This document shows, piece by piece, positions 22,090-31,260 of a DNA stretch of 64,000 bases. Where the stretch lies: the NCBI GenBank assembly GCA_031002005.1, contig JARYHS010008074.1:349766932-349830931 (forward strand), written 5' to 3'. Source of the DNA: Vandiemenella viatica (Eukaryota; Arthropoda; Insecta; Orthoptera; Morabidae). Numbering within the stretch: the first letter of the stretch is position 1; each line of letters begins with the position of its first letter. The notes under the pieces were generated by a model. The model searched no databases, had not been told where the DNA came from, and worked only from the letters and a program-made list of their open reading frames with translations. The position numbers and the translations under genes were made by a program.

Positions 22090-22269
22090 GAGAAAGGCAT
22101 TGCTACTGTTCTTTCTGGCACAAACAACAACAGAGAACTGGCGACAGAATCGCGCGAATCTGCTTTCAGTGGACGGGGTGTCTTCGCGCCAACACTGTTC
22201 GCGCGAATACGCTTGTATTCGCGCGAACATTTTTCGCGCGAGTACGCGTCCACTGGACGGCCAGCCTTA

Positions 22270-22424
22270 GCGCTACAAGGAAGAAACTGCTCCCGGCGAG
22301 CGAGCGCTCAGTTTCCGGCATTGTTCGACCGTCGGCCGCGGACTATTTCATAATAATTACGCTTCATAAACTTCAGAAACTTGTGTGCTAAGCATTTAAA
22401 TGTGACGTAATTCATTAGCTTACC
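22270..22424. other. unassigned stretch between X1 and mariner remnant
   Basis: GC-rich at first (CCCGGCGAGCGAGCGC). It may contain the far end of the mariner-like derivative, but no inverted match to the 23089 end could be read. Confidence 0.35.
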
Positions 22425-22802
22425 TTATAAAAGATGCTGGAAGTGTTGACCCTCTTGTGTAATGCACATTTCACATCTTTTGAACATATTTCGAGACACA
22501 CGCTGCCCTAACTGACTTAATGATTTTTTGGGTGACTGTTCTAGTCGAAAAGCGATATCGTCAATTTTCTCCTCTGTGAGAATATGGTTGACCGACAGTT
22601 TCTTTTTGTTAAAAAATGAACCCGTTTCTCTTACTTTTTTAACCAGACGCAGAATTGTTGATTTAGCTGGCAGTAAAGCGCCAGGAAATTCGCGACGAAA
22701 TTTACTGCGACACTTTTTAAACGACTTCTTCTTCACATATGTATCGTAGAGAAATATTCTTTGTTGCAAACTGTAACGTACCATAATTTTACTCACACTC
22801 AA
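22425..22802 (-). pseudogene. mariner-like transposase, internal deletion
   Basis: Open from 22802 (ATG 22793 gives MVRYSLQQRIFLYDTYV): the N-terminal helix-turn-helix region (KKCRSKFRREFPG, then STILRLVKKVRETGS, then TEEKIDDIAFRLEQSPKKS) runs directly into a C-terminal CKRCEMC-type end and GQHFQHLL with a stop. The whole DDE catalytic core is missing yet the frame is uninterrupted, so the 125-residue product could act as a DNA-binding-only protein if expressed. Confidence 0.75.
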
Positions 22803-23089
22803 ACACGGTACAGATTAATAAGAGTATGAATCCCCAAACCAGCCAAACCGCAAAGAAACGTTTATTCACAACACTGATTAATAAGAGACTGAAGTCACAA
22901 ACTATCTACAATGCAAAGAAACCGTTCTTAACAATGTAAGGGTCACTGCACTGCACTGTTGGGGCAGCGGAGGTGTTAAACAGTGCGGTGATTCACGGTG
23001 CCGTGTGGCGGAAACTGCTGGCTGGACTGACCGAGCAAGTTGCCGACGGCAACAGACTGGGAGGGTAGCGTTTTCCGGCGAACGCCCTG
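22425..23089 (-). mobile_element. mariner-like deletion derivative
   Basis: The minus-strand 5' end CAGGGCGTTCGCCGGAAAAC starts at 23089 beside TA (23090-23091); X2 intron sequence continues directly after it (TAAACAAAATGCAATG). The transposase inside is a fusion of N-terminal and C-terminal pieces. The other end was not resolved and no X2 sequence is present on that side, so a deletion removed it. Confidence 0.65.
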
Positions 23090-23091
23090 TA

Positions 23092-24274
23092 TAAACAAAA
23101 TGCAATGTTAAAATATCTATTATTTTCACACATCATAGGCTTTATTTTTTGCTTGCTGTCATCAGTATCTCTACTGGTTTGATGTGATGGGTATTAGATG
23201 ATTAAATAGAAACTTCCTGGCAACAATTACGGAAACAATACAAATCACACAAAAACAAAAATTACTGGAAATCGTCTGTAAACGTTTTAAGTGAAAACAT
23301 AAACAAGCATTCAGCAGTATATTTACAAAATAAAACGCTTTCAAACATTCAGATTCTTAGTCATAACATCATAGGTCGTATAATATTCTTAATTGCATTC
23401 CTTTAACCAATATTCCTTGCACTGTACTGCTTTTAATACAACAGTCATTCAGTTCATTTAAAACACTTTCATACATTAAAACACACAACATTGATGGAAT
23501 AATCGTATAGATTTACAATCGATAATTTTGTTTTTCTCTTTATAACTCTATTTTAATAGAAAGTTAAATAGTTAACGACGACGATAAGTAAACTGAAACA
23601 TGAGTTTTTTTAATTAATAAAAATGAAGTTTCAGCTTTTGATAACACGTGTCTTATTACAGTTGTGTACATATATTTCTCTCAATGTATTAAAATTTACT
23701 ATTTTTATATTTTTTTAAAATGATTTTCATCTCTTTATTTTACACTGATCTTTACTGAGTGTTTCGCCGAAGAGAAGATGTGAGCCTCAAAATTTAGCCG
23801 TCCTAGGACGTATATTATTCTTTCTCCATTAAAAAAACTAAACAAGTATGTACTAAGGAGTTTTTGTTCTTATTTCTTTTGTTATAGTCGCTGACATTAA
23901 GAAGAAATGGAAAGGGTTGAGGGATACTTTTAGAAGAGAATTAAAAAAATATCTGGAAGAAAAATCCGGAAAAGGCGGTCTCAAAACAGCGGCCCTAATT
24001 CAACCAAATGGAAAACTCCTTTCTTTTGGCAAAAATATTACTCTTCCATTCCTCTCCTCTTTCTGCAGTTCTTCTTTTTGCTAGAATTGTTGATTCCAAT
24101 GCGTATAATTCCAGCAATTTAGAGAAAGGCATTGTTACTGTTCTTTCTGGCACAAACAACAACAGAGAACTGGCGACAGGATCGCGCGAATCTGCTTTCA
24201 GTGGACGGGGTGTCTTCGCGCCAACATGGTTCGCGCGAATACGCTTGTATTCGCGCGAACATTTTTCGCGCGAA
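23092..24274 (+). mobile_element. X2: Harbinger MADF element, 5' half lost
   Basis: Starts within the intron (TAAACAAAATGCAATG, same as 21285 in X1), continues through MADF exon 2 at 23888 and the right-end array (TTCGCGCGAA at 24230, 24250, 24265), then joins X3 without its terminal 30-40 bases. Exon 2 reads VADIKKKWKGLRDTFRRELK and is frameshifted by 24000. Confidence 0.85.
23888..24060 (+). pseudogene. X2 MADF exon 2
   Basis: Acceptor GTTATAG|TC. VADIKKKWKGLRDTFRRELK then KYLEEKSGKGGLK; the WPYFNQ segment is replaced by a shifted frame (TAALIQPN). Confidence 0.7.
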
Positions 24275-24432
24275 TATACGCGAATACGCGCGGAGAGATC
24301 GCTCCAATCCAAACAAAGGTAATTTAATGTGACTCTGTCCACTGCGAGCGCCTGAATAGCGCGAACTTACGCGATGGCGATGAGATCCAAAAATATATTT
24401 GGATTTGTTCGCTCGAACACACAGTTCGCGCG

Positions 24433-24564
24433 ACGGATATAGACAAACTGCTTGCTCTTGTTCTAGAACGAGCCCATTAGTGGGTTCAAAAATTATCTTA
24501 TACCACCAAAGAAATGTCCAAATGAATATGTGAGAAGAAATTGGAAGAGAAATGAATTCACCAG
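24433..24564 (+). pseudogene. X3 MADF exon 1
   Basis: ACG in place of the expected ATG, then DIDKLLALVLER, a TAG after RAH, and the end EEIGREMNSP in a shifted frame before donor CCAG|GTAATT. Confidence 0.7.
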
Positions 24565-25708
24565 GTAATTAATTCTATTACTTATTCATTTATATAAACA
24601 AAATGCAATGTTAAATATTTATTATTTTCACACAGTATAGGCTTTATGTTTTGCTTACTGTCATCAGTATCTCTACTGGTTTCATGTGATGGGTATTAGA
24701 TGATTAAATAGAAATTCCTGGCAACAATTACGGAAACAATACAAATCGCACAAAAACAAAAATTACTGGAAATCGTCAGTAAACGTTTTAAGTGAAAATA
24801 TAAACAAGCATTCAGCAGCATATTTATATTAAAAAAAACGCTTTCAAACATTCAAAATCTTACTCATAACATCATAGGTCGCATAATATTCTTAATTGCA
24901 TTCCTTTAACCAATATTCCTTACACTGTACTGCTTTTAATACAACAGTCATTCAGTTCATTCAAAACACTTTCATACATTAAAACACAACATTTATGGAC
25001 TAATCATATAGATTTAGAGTCGATAATTTTGTTTTTCTCTTAAACAAAAAATTCAATTAATTACTCGGATCGTAATTAGTGATGAATAACCTTTGGTACG
25101 TAACAGCACGTATAGTATTTGTATATTAACTTTATGTTTGTTATCGTTTCTGATAAAATTACTCAACATAATGCATAATATTCTGAAACAAACCACCGTC
25201 AATTTATAACGATTATTTGTGGCGCAGTTCAATTCATCTATTTTAGCTTTGAGACGGTTGTTTGAGCCGCCCCATTGAGTTACTTTTTTGTGTCCAATTT
25301 TCAAATAATTATTTTTCTCTTCAGATGAAATTATTTTCTAGTTTATAACTATATTTTAATAGAAAGTTAAATAGTTAACGACGACGATAATTAAACTGAA
25401 ACATGAGATTTTTTTAATTAATAAGAATCAAGTTTTAGCTTTTGATAACAGGTGTCTTATTATATTTGTATACATATATTTCTCTCAATGTATTAAAATT
25501 TACTATTTTTATATTTTTTAAATGTATTTCATCTCTTTATTTTACACTGGCTTTTACTGAGTGTTTCGCCGAAGAGAAGATGTAAGACTAGAAATTTAGT
25601 CGATCTATCTAGGACGTATACTTGGGAATTAACATTTATTCTTTCTCCATTAAAAAAACTAAACAAGTATGTAATAAGGAGTTTTTGTTCTTATTTCTTT
25701 TGTTATAG

Positions 25709-25960
25709 TCGCTGACATTAAGAAGAAATGGAAAGGGTTGAGGGATACCTTTAGAAGAGAGTTAAAAAAAATATTTGTCAGAAAAATCCGGAAAAGGCGG
25801 TCTCAAAACAGCGGCCCTAATTCAACCAAATGGAAAACTCATTTCTTTTGGCAAAAAAATTACTCTTCCATTTCTCTCCTCTTTCCGCTGTTCTTCTTTT
25901 TGCTAGAATTGTTGATTCCAATGCGTATAATTCCGGCAATTGAGAGAAAGGCATTATTAC
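25709..25960 (+). pseudogene. X3 MADF exon 2
   Basis: Acceptor TTGTTATAG|TC at 25708, VADIKKKWKGLRDTFRREL, then frameshifted around the A run at 25767. Confidence 0.7.
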
Positions 25961-26121
25961 TGTTTTTTCTGGCACAAACAACAGAGAACTGGCGACAGAA
26001 TAGCGCGAATCTGCTTTCAGTGGACGGGGTGTCTTCGCGCCAACATGGTTCGCGCGAATACAAGCGAACATTTTTCGCGCGAATACGCGCCCACTGGACG
26101 GCCAGCCTAACCACAGCCTAA

Positions 26122-28223
26122 TGGAAATTACAACAATAGACCAACTATCGGAATTTGAACAGATGCAGTATAAGAAGTATTGAAATTCTGTTATTTGAAA
26201 ACTGCTGGTTTTCGGAACGAAACATTGGGAATTCTAAAAAACCGCCTTCTAAAGGAGAAACGTTCTGGTATCAAAAAGTGATCTATGAGTCACAAAACAA
26301 CTTTATAAAACTGTATGTATCAACCAAAGTACTTTTGCCCACTGAAGAAGCTGGAGGGAACAAAAGTAGAAAGTTTGAAAGATGATGACACAGAACAATT
26401 TATAGAATCAACTGGAAAGACAGAATGAATCTTTTATGATAGATCCTGTAATAAGAAGTCCGATGAAGCTAATATTTTGGATTAATGATTTTTAATAAAA
26501 TCATTAAATTACAAGGAACATATTAAATTACTTTAAGAAGGTGATTAATCATGTTTTTGGTGGAAAAAGTAAAGATCCAAAGATTAGAAGGACTGAATCA
26601 AAGCAACTGAAAGACAGAGTCAACCTTCATATAGTTTCGAAATCATGTACATTAGTTATCCCTAGTATTTAATAACAAATTTCACGATAAGTAACAGATT
26701 ATCGAAATTTTAGTCGTTGTATCAAATAGGAAAAATTGTAAAGATATTTTTTCACCGTTTTTGGCAATAATTTCTCTATTTGTATGAGCTACCATTTCCG
26801 GACTAAGAATAATAATGACAGCTATTCGAAAAGACCGTTTGTTCTGTTGCAGGTCGCAAGTATTTGAGTCGTATCGCATTTCATTTCCATTGTTTGGGTG
26901 AAAATCTTTTAGATGTGTCAGGCGACCTGGTCTCAGTCCATCACTGGTTTCAACTAGAAACGTGAGGTTGGTGGTTGCAAACTAACCCTTTAAAGGCATC
27001 GTGTTTACTAGAGTCATTGAGGAATATTCGCCGTAGAAATCGAGAATAAGCATTCCACTGTTAATCACTGTCGGGGCGGAAATTTTATCCTCGGTGATGT
27101 GAATTTTCCCGGTACTACGTCGAAAGAGACAGTACTGGTTAATTTCTGAGTGGAAAAAATGCTTGTTTTAGAAGCTAACGAACATTTAGAACTTCTTTTC
27201 CTGTCACAAGTCTCTCGACTGGTTTAATGCCATCCTCCGTTTTTTTTAGCTTAATTGTTCCTACCTTAATCTCAGCATACCAATTGCAACCTACAACCTC
27301 AGATATATGCTTCATATATTCTCATCTTTGTCTTTCTTAACAGTTCTTTCCACCAACAAATTAACCAACCCCACTTGTCGAAAAGTGTGACTCCGTTTTC
27401 TACGAGACTTTTCCCACAAACTTGTTTCCTCTCCCACCAATTCCAAAGCACTTCTTACTTTATTAGTCCTCTTAATATTTAACGTAATTCTACTGGTATT
27501 TGTAAGTCCACGTTTCGCTTTCAAAATTTGTGCTCAGGACATACATTGTATACGTGACCTGAAAGTATGTTTGTTCCACGTCTTTGTAAAAATCTCATTG
27601 ATGTGACTTGAAAGTATATGTATCTTACATCCTTTATATATTTCTCATTGCACTAGAGAACCTCTTTTACGGTGCTTCCATAAATCATCAACACTGCTCT
27701 TAATTAATCATTATTAAAAAGGACGCCAGTCTCTGGACGACGGAACTGTCTGATGGGTCAGTGACAAGCTGTCTGGCTAGAGATTAAAATGTCCACAGTT
27801 AGAATGCCCATCTCGGCAGGTCCTTCATCTCCGATAAAACTCCCTTTACGTATGTTAATTCTCCATTGATCGGAGAGTGAATCGACGTCGATACATCGTG
27901 CGGTGCACTGTCTCATTTCTGATGCCCTCTGTTTTATTTGGTGCCGTGATCCACATGATCATTACTGTATTAATATTACGTTTGATAGGAACTATGTCGT
28001 TACACTGGACAGCAGTCAGTCGCGAGAAGAAAGATCGTACATAATTTATAACAAGAGCAATCCTATTTGCACCTCGAGCGATTGCCAAAAAAGAAACTGT
28101 ATGAAATCAGATATAATCAAAAGTGGACGGCTAAGATCCTTCAAAATGAAAAGTCGAAACGTTATCTCTCACCCACCCTGTCGACAACAGATAATAAGTC
28201 AGATCTAACGACAGCTTTGATGG
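26122..28223. other. unassigned stretch
   Basis: No exon, TIR or SINE recognised over about 2.1 kb. Open frames at 26155-26385 and 27312-27524 (minus, basic) have no family likeness I can defend. Confidence 0.4.
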
Positions 28224-28380
28224 TGATTACTAGATTTTAGGGATAAGCTTCGATGTTCATTTGATAATCTAAGCTTTAGGCTGTCATTCTACAACCATAG
28301 TCAGAGATACTGTAGAATGGCAGTCGAAAGCTTAGACTATCAAATGAAAAACGCGGCATATCCCGAAAAGCTAGTAATCA
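28224..28380. repeat. foldback (inverted repeat) element
   Basis: Two arms of about 70 bases, TGATTACTAG...CATTCTACA and its complement, about 85% paired, around a loop of roughly 17 bases. It starts TGATTACTAG at 28224 and ends CTAGTAATCA at 28380. Either a palindromic MITE or a hairpin-RNA source. Confidence 0.85.
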
Positions 28381-29320
28381 TTAACAAAACGACCGTGAAA
28401 GCCTGAGAAATCAGTCTTGATAGTGATTGGTCTAACGCTTGAATACGTTAAGTGTAGCAGTTCTGTTGGTGTTTTTTTAACCGTTTCCCGTAGCGCCTGC
28501 ACCGAGATTTACACTCACACTGATGAACTTCATACATGATAGAACACATACCACTCATTCATCTCTATCATTTGCACACATTTGATAAATTACAAACTGA
28601 AAAAAATGTATGGATAACTTTAATGGTGCGTTTATTTAATGCTGTTTTTGTTCTGTGTTTAGAGCTGAAAGTAATAAAATGGCGAAACCATGAACTTCCC
28701 ATTCAGACCTACTCTTCATAAAGGCCCCCAGGTTAAAGGTCCCCATCCAACAAACGGATCATCGTTATTAACAGCGCCTTGTGTGCTCACTCCATACGCA
28801 GTGCGTAAAGATTTAGGATTTGACCGAGCCTATGGTACACAATCTGGTGGTTAAGAGCAGTGCAAGAAAAAAAATAGTGACTGATAACAGAATAAGGTCA
28901 GAAACCATATCACAGGGCAAACATGATTTCCAGGCGCCAAATGAACCACTATAAAAAATAATTTCAGATAACAAGTTCCGGCTGGCCCAGTAGCTCTGTC
29001 GCTGGTAAAGAAAACAGTTTATGTAACTCCAGTGCAGCGCATTCGTTTGTCAGTGACAAATATAATAATCAGAAATGTAGCACTTTAACTCCGCGCAGGT
29101 TTAACTGAGCGCCCGCTGTATAAAGTAATGTCCCATTTTTTCTAAAGAAACGGCAGCTTTGAAATTTAACATTTCAGCGTATGACTACGCACGCGAATAA
29201 ATAATATGAACTACAAATAATCGTTTAGTGCAGAATGTGGAGTTTTATTTTTCTTTCAACGCTTTTAACTGTGTGCAAATTGTACTGAAATAATCGTGAA
29301 AGTTGTCTACTAAGAAACTG
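28381..29320. other. unassigned stretch
   Basis: No gene or element recognised. Confidence 0.4.
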
Positions 29321-29321
29321 A

Positions 29322-29420
29322 GTGGCCTTGTGGCTCAGTGATAGCTGGAGGCTAGAGTAGTGACTCCGCATACCGCGGGTCACCGGTTCGAGTCCGGCAG
29401 AGAGCATGGTTGGTTTCAAT
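29322..29420 (+). repeat. tRNA-like SINE head with poly(T) tract
   Basis: Box A-like TGGCTCAGTGATAGC and box B GGTTCGAGTCC, ending before a T12 run at about 29418. The spacing holds too much sequence between the boxes for a cloverleaf, so it is a SINE head or tRNA pseudogene. It sits head-on against the SINE at 29430. Confidence 0.6.
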
Positions 29421-29429
29421 TTTTTTTTT

Positions 29430-29660
29430 TTTAACTGCTTTACGTCTCTTTTTAACATCGAGGTCTTTAGAGACGGGAAAGGATGGGGGGCAAGGATGGG
29501 GGCAAGGAATGGGAAGGAATTCGGCCATGGCCTTTTGAAGGAAGCATCCCGGCATTTGCCTGGAGTGATTTGGGGAAGCCATGGAAAACCCAAATCTGGA
29601 TGCCCGGACGGGGATTCGAACCGCCGTCCTCCCGAATGCGAGGCGAGAACGCTAAGTTGT
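29430..29660 (-). repeat. tRNA-derived SINE, nearly complete
   Basis: Minus-strand copy with B box GGTTCGAATCCC (about 29610), GGCATCCAGATTTGGGTTTT, CCAGGCAAATGCCGGGAT, GGCCATGGCCGAATTCC, and CGATGTTAAAAAGAGACG at its 3' end. Confidence 0.85.
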
Positions 29661-29789
29661 TTTCAATTAAGTATTGTGTCCCCAACGGGGAGTAAAATGA
29701 TTATGACAATAAAATAGCACGTACACATTCGAGGAAATAAAAAAACACACTCGCAGATGGCTGTATGGTTGAGATAGCCAAATAAAAGA

Positions 29790-30045
29790 AAAAGTCGTTA
29801 AGACGTCTGACTGGAGATCGAAAGCTCCCCGATTCGTATCCCCGTCTGGGCGGGTATTGTTAACAGCTTGCTATGTAATGTGAATTATGCTAGAATGCTT
29901 CCCTGTTTCGGATTCCGCGTTAAACTGTAGGCCCCCTGTACCCGGTAGGTGAGGTGGCTACGATAGGGGGCGGAATGTGCAGCCAAAAAGAAACCTGTCA
30001 CCAGGTCTTTACGACCACATAAACTTTTATGTACTTACTTACTTT
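29790..30045 (+). repeat. second tRNA-related repeat
   Basis: AGTCGTTAAGACGTCTGACTGGAGATCG...GATTCGTATCCC resembles A- and B-box spacing; the body GTGAGGTGGCTACGATAGGG differs from the main SINE family. Assignment is tentative. Confidence 0.45.
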
Positions 30046-30429
30046 ACTTATGTAATCATATAATTTTAGATTCCGATTCACTCTGTCTTCCTAGTTCTTG
30101 CATGTCTTGTATTATTCTTTGTTAAATAAAAATCTATAAAATTTAATTTCTACATACACTAATGAAGAACTGGAAAGCTTTTATGGTGCATCACTTAACT
30201 AACTCATTTGGTTGCGAAAATTTGACAAGTAATTCAATTAAGAGGCGAAAAATTTTATTGAAATTATTAATTGTAATTATAATCCGTAACGCATCTGCCT
30301 AGGGCAGGTCTCAAACTCCCATGAGAGTCGTACTAAGTCATATGATACAGGGGTAGGGTGGCAGTTCCTTCCCTCCGTGTGTGTAGAGGTTTGTGTACCT
30401 AGGCGACCATGGTTCGTTCCGTTGGCTGC

Positions 30430-30665
30430 GGCATCGTTATGGTATCTTGCGCCTGACACGGGGTTAGCTGATTCGAGCCCTATTCTCGGAAGAAATTTTC
30501 ATCCGTACTTGGTCGGCAAGGTAGGAGAAGTGGTGGTGTACAATTCCTAATCACCAAATTCTGCACCAATGTCCTGTATTACATGCCACAACTCTCTGCA
30601 GTGTGTATGGAGTGAGGGCAACGACATTGTTGTTGGTGATTCGTCCGTCGGATAGGTACCTAAAG
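30430..30665 (+). repeat. SINE-like repeat, third type
   Basis: GGGTTAGCTGATTCGAGCCC (B-box-like), then GAAGAAATTTTCATCCGTA and an end GTCGGATAGGTACCTAAAG. It abuts the LINE fragment at 30667. Confidence 0.5.
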
Positions 30666-30666
30666 A

Positions 30667-31110
30667 TTGGCGATCCCTGGACTGTTTCGGAAGAGTATAC
30701 ATGAATTATCCGAAGCTACCATAGCGAAAGCAGAAATTTCGAATAATATATTTAAAAAAGCTTTCACAACAGAAAACTTAGAGGAGATCCCAATATTAAA
30801 CAATCGTACCAACAAAATTATTAAATATCTCGTTCTTGACGTCGACGGAATAACAAAACTCCATAGGAATGTAAAAACCAATAACGCTCCCGGACCAGAC
30901 GGTATTTCTTCCAGATTTTACTCCAGGCGCGTAAAAGAAATTGCGCCGTATTTGATGAAATTATATATCGGCTCCTTGAGTCAAGGAAACATACCAGCTG
31001 AATGGGAAGTCCGCTGTTTGAAACTGGGAATGTTAATGATCATAAAATTATAGGCCATCTCGTTAACCTCAATATTTTGCAGAATTTTAGAACATTACTC
31101 AGCGAGAAAA
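30667..31110 (+). pseudogene. LINE reverse-transcriptase fragment
   Basis: NNAPGPDGISSRFYSRRVKE is the RT fingers motif (A-P-G-x-D-x-I), followed by a leucine-rich helix and IPAEWEVRCLKL; a shifted frame then shows the equivalent of RPISLTSIFCRILEH (about 31055-31095). Only about 140 residues remain; the clade cannot be told from this. Confidence 0.7.
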
Positions 31111-31139
31111 CTTAGAATCCGTCAGGAGTAGTTCTCGAT

Positions 31140-31260
31140 AAACCCCTCCGGCCATCCTGATGTGGGCTTTCCATAGTTTTCCCAGAGCGCACAAAGCACT
31201 ACACGAATGCCGGGATGGATCCTCAAAATAGCCCATGGACGCCTCCTACCATATTCCGTA
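31140..31260 (+). repeat. SINE fragment
   Basis: CCGGCCATCCTGATGTGGGC, TTTCCATAGTTTTCCCAG and GAATGCCGGGATGGATCCT follow the SINE body order. Confidence 0.6.

Larger units (their letters stand above)
20914..22266 (+). mobile_element. X1: non-autonomous Harbinger carrying MADF gene
   Basis: 1353 bp between inverted ends GGCTGGCCGTCCAGTGGACG and their complement, flanked by TTA on both sides (20911-20913, 22267-22269), the PIF/Harbinger duplication. It carries two MADF exons but no transposase. Perfect TTCGCGCGAA copies are at 20953 and 21094 on the left and 22198 and 22218 on the right. It has lost about 220 bases of intron that X2 and X3 retain. Movement would need transposase from a relative. 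Confidence 0.9.
24275..26107 (+). mobile_element. X3: Harbinger MADF element, 5' terminus lost
   Basis: Begins at the fusion with X2 (internal left-terminal sequence ACGCGAATACGCGC then GAGATCGCTCCAATCC), with exon 1 at 24433, intron, exon 2 at 25709 and a complete right end ...CTGGACGGCCAGCC at 26107. Right flank TAA. TTCGCGCGAA copies at 26049 and 26074. The intron holds an extra segment of about 300 bp at 25040-25340. Confidence 0.85.
14813..26118. mobile_element. nested PIF/Harbinger complex
   Basis: Outer ends GGCTGTGGTTA (14813-14823) and TAACCACAGCC (26108-26118) are 11-bp inverted repeats flanked by TAA on both sides (14810-14812 and 26119-26121), the 3-bp target duplication of PIF/Harbinger. 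Inside lie an autonomous-type copy (to about 20160), a LINE tail, X1, a mariner-like derivative, X2 and X3. X3 is inserted at the TAA eleven bases from the right end. That one outer element spans the whole block is inference: the right end is so short that chance similarity, or a separate small element, remains possible. Confidence 0.55.

Noticed and set aside
14837..26083. TTCGCGCGAA clusters as a CRISPR-like or CpG-island feature
   Set aside because: The repeats are palindromic 10-mers without regular spacers and coincide with transposon termini; they are not promoters of host genes.
29322..29410. Apparent tRNA gene with A and B boxes
   Set aside because: Too much sequence between the boxes to fold as a cloverleaf and no paired acceptor stem; treated as a SINE head.
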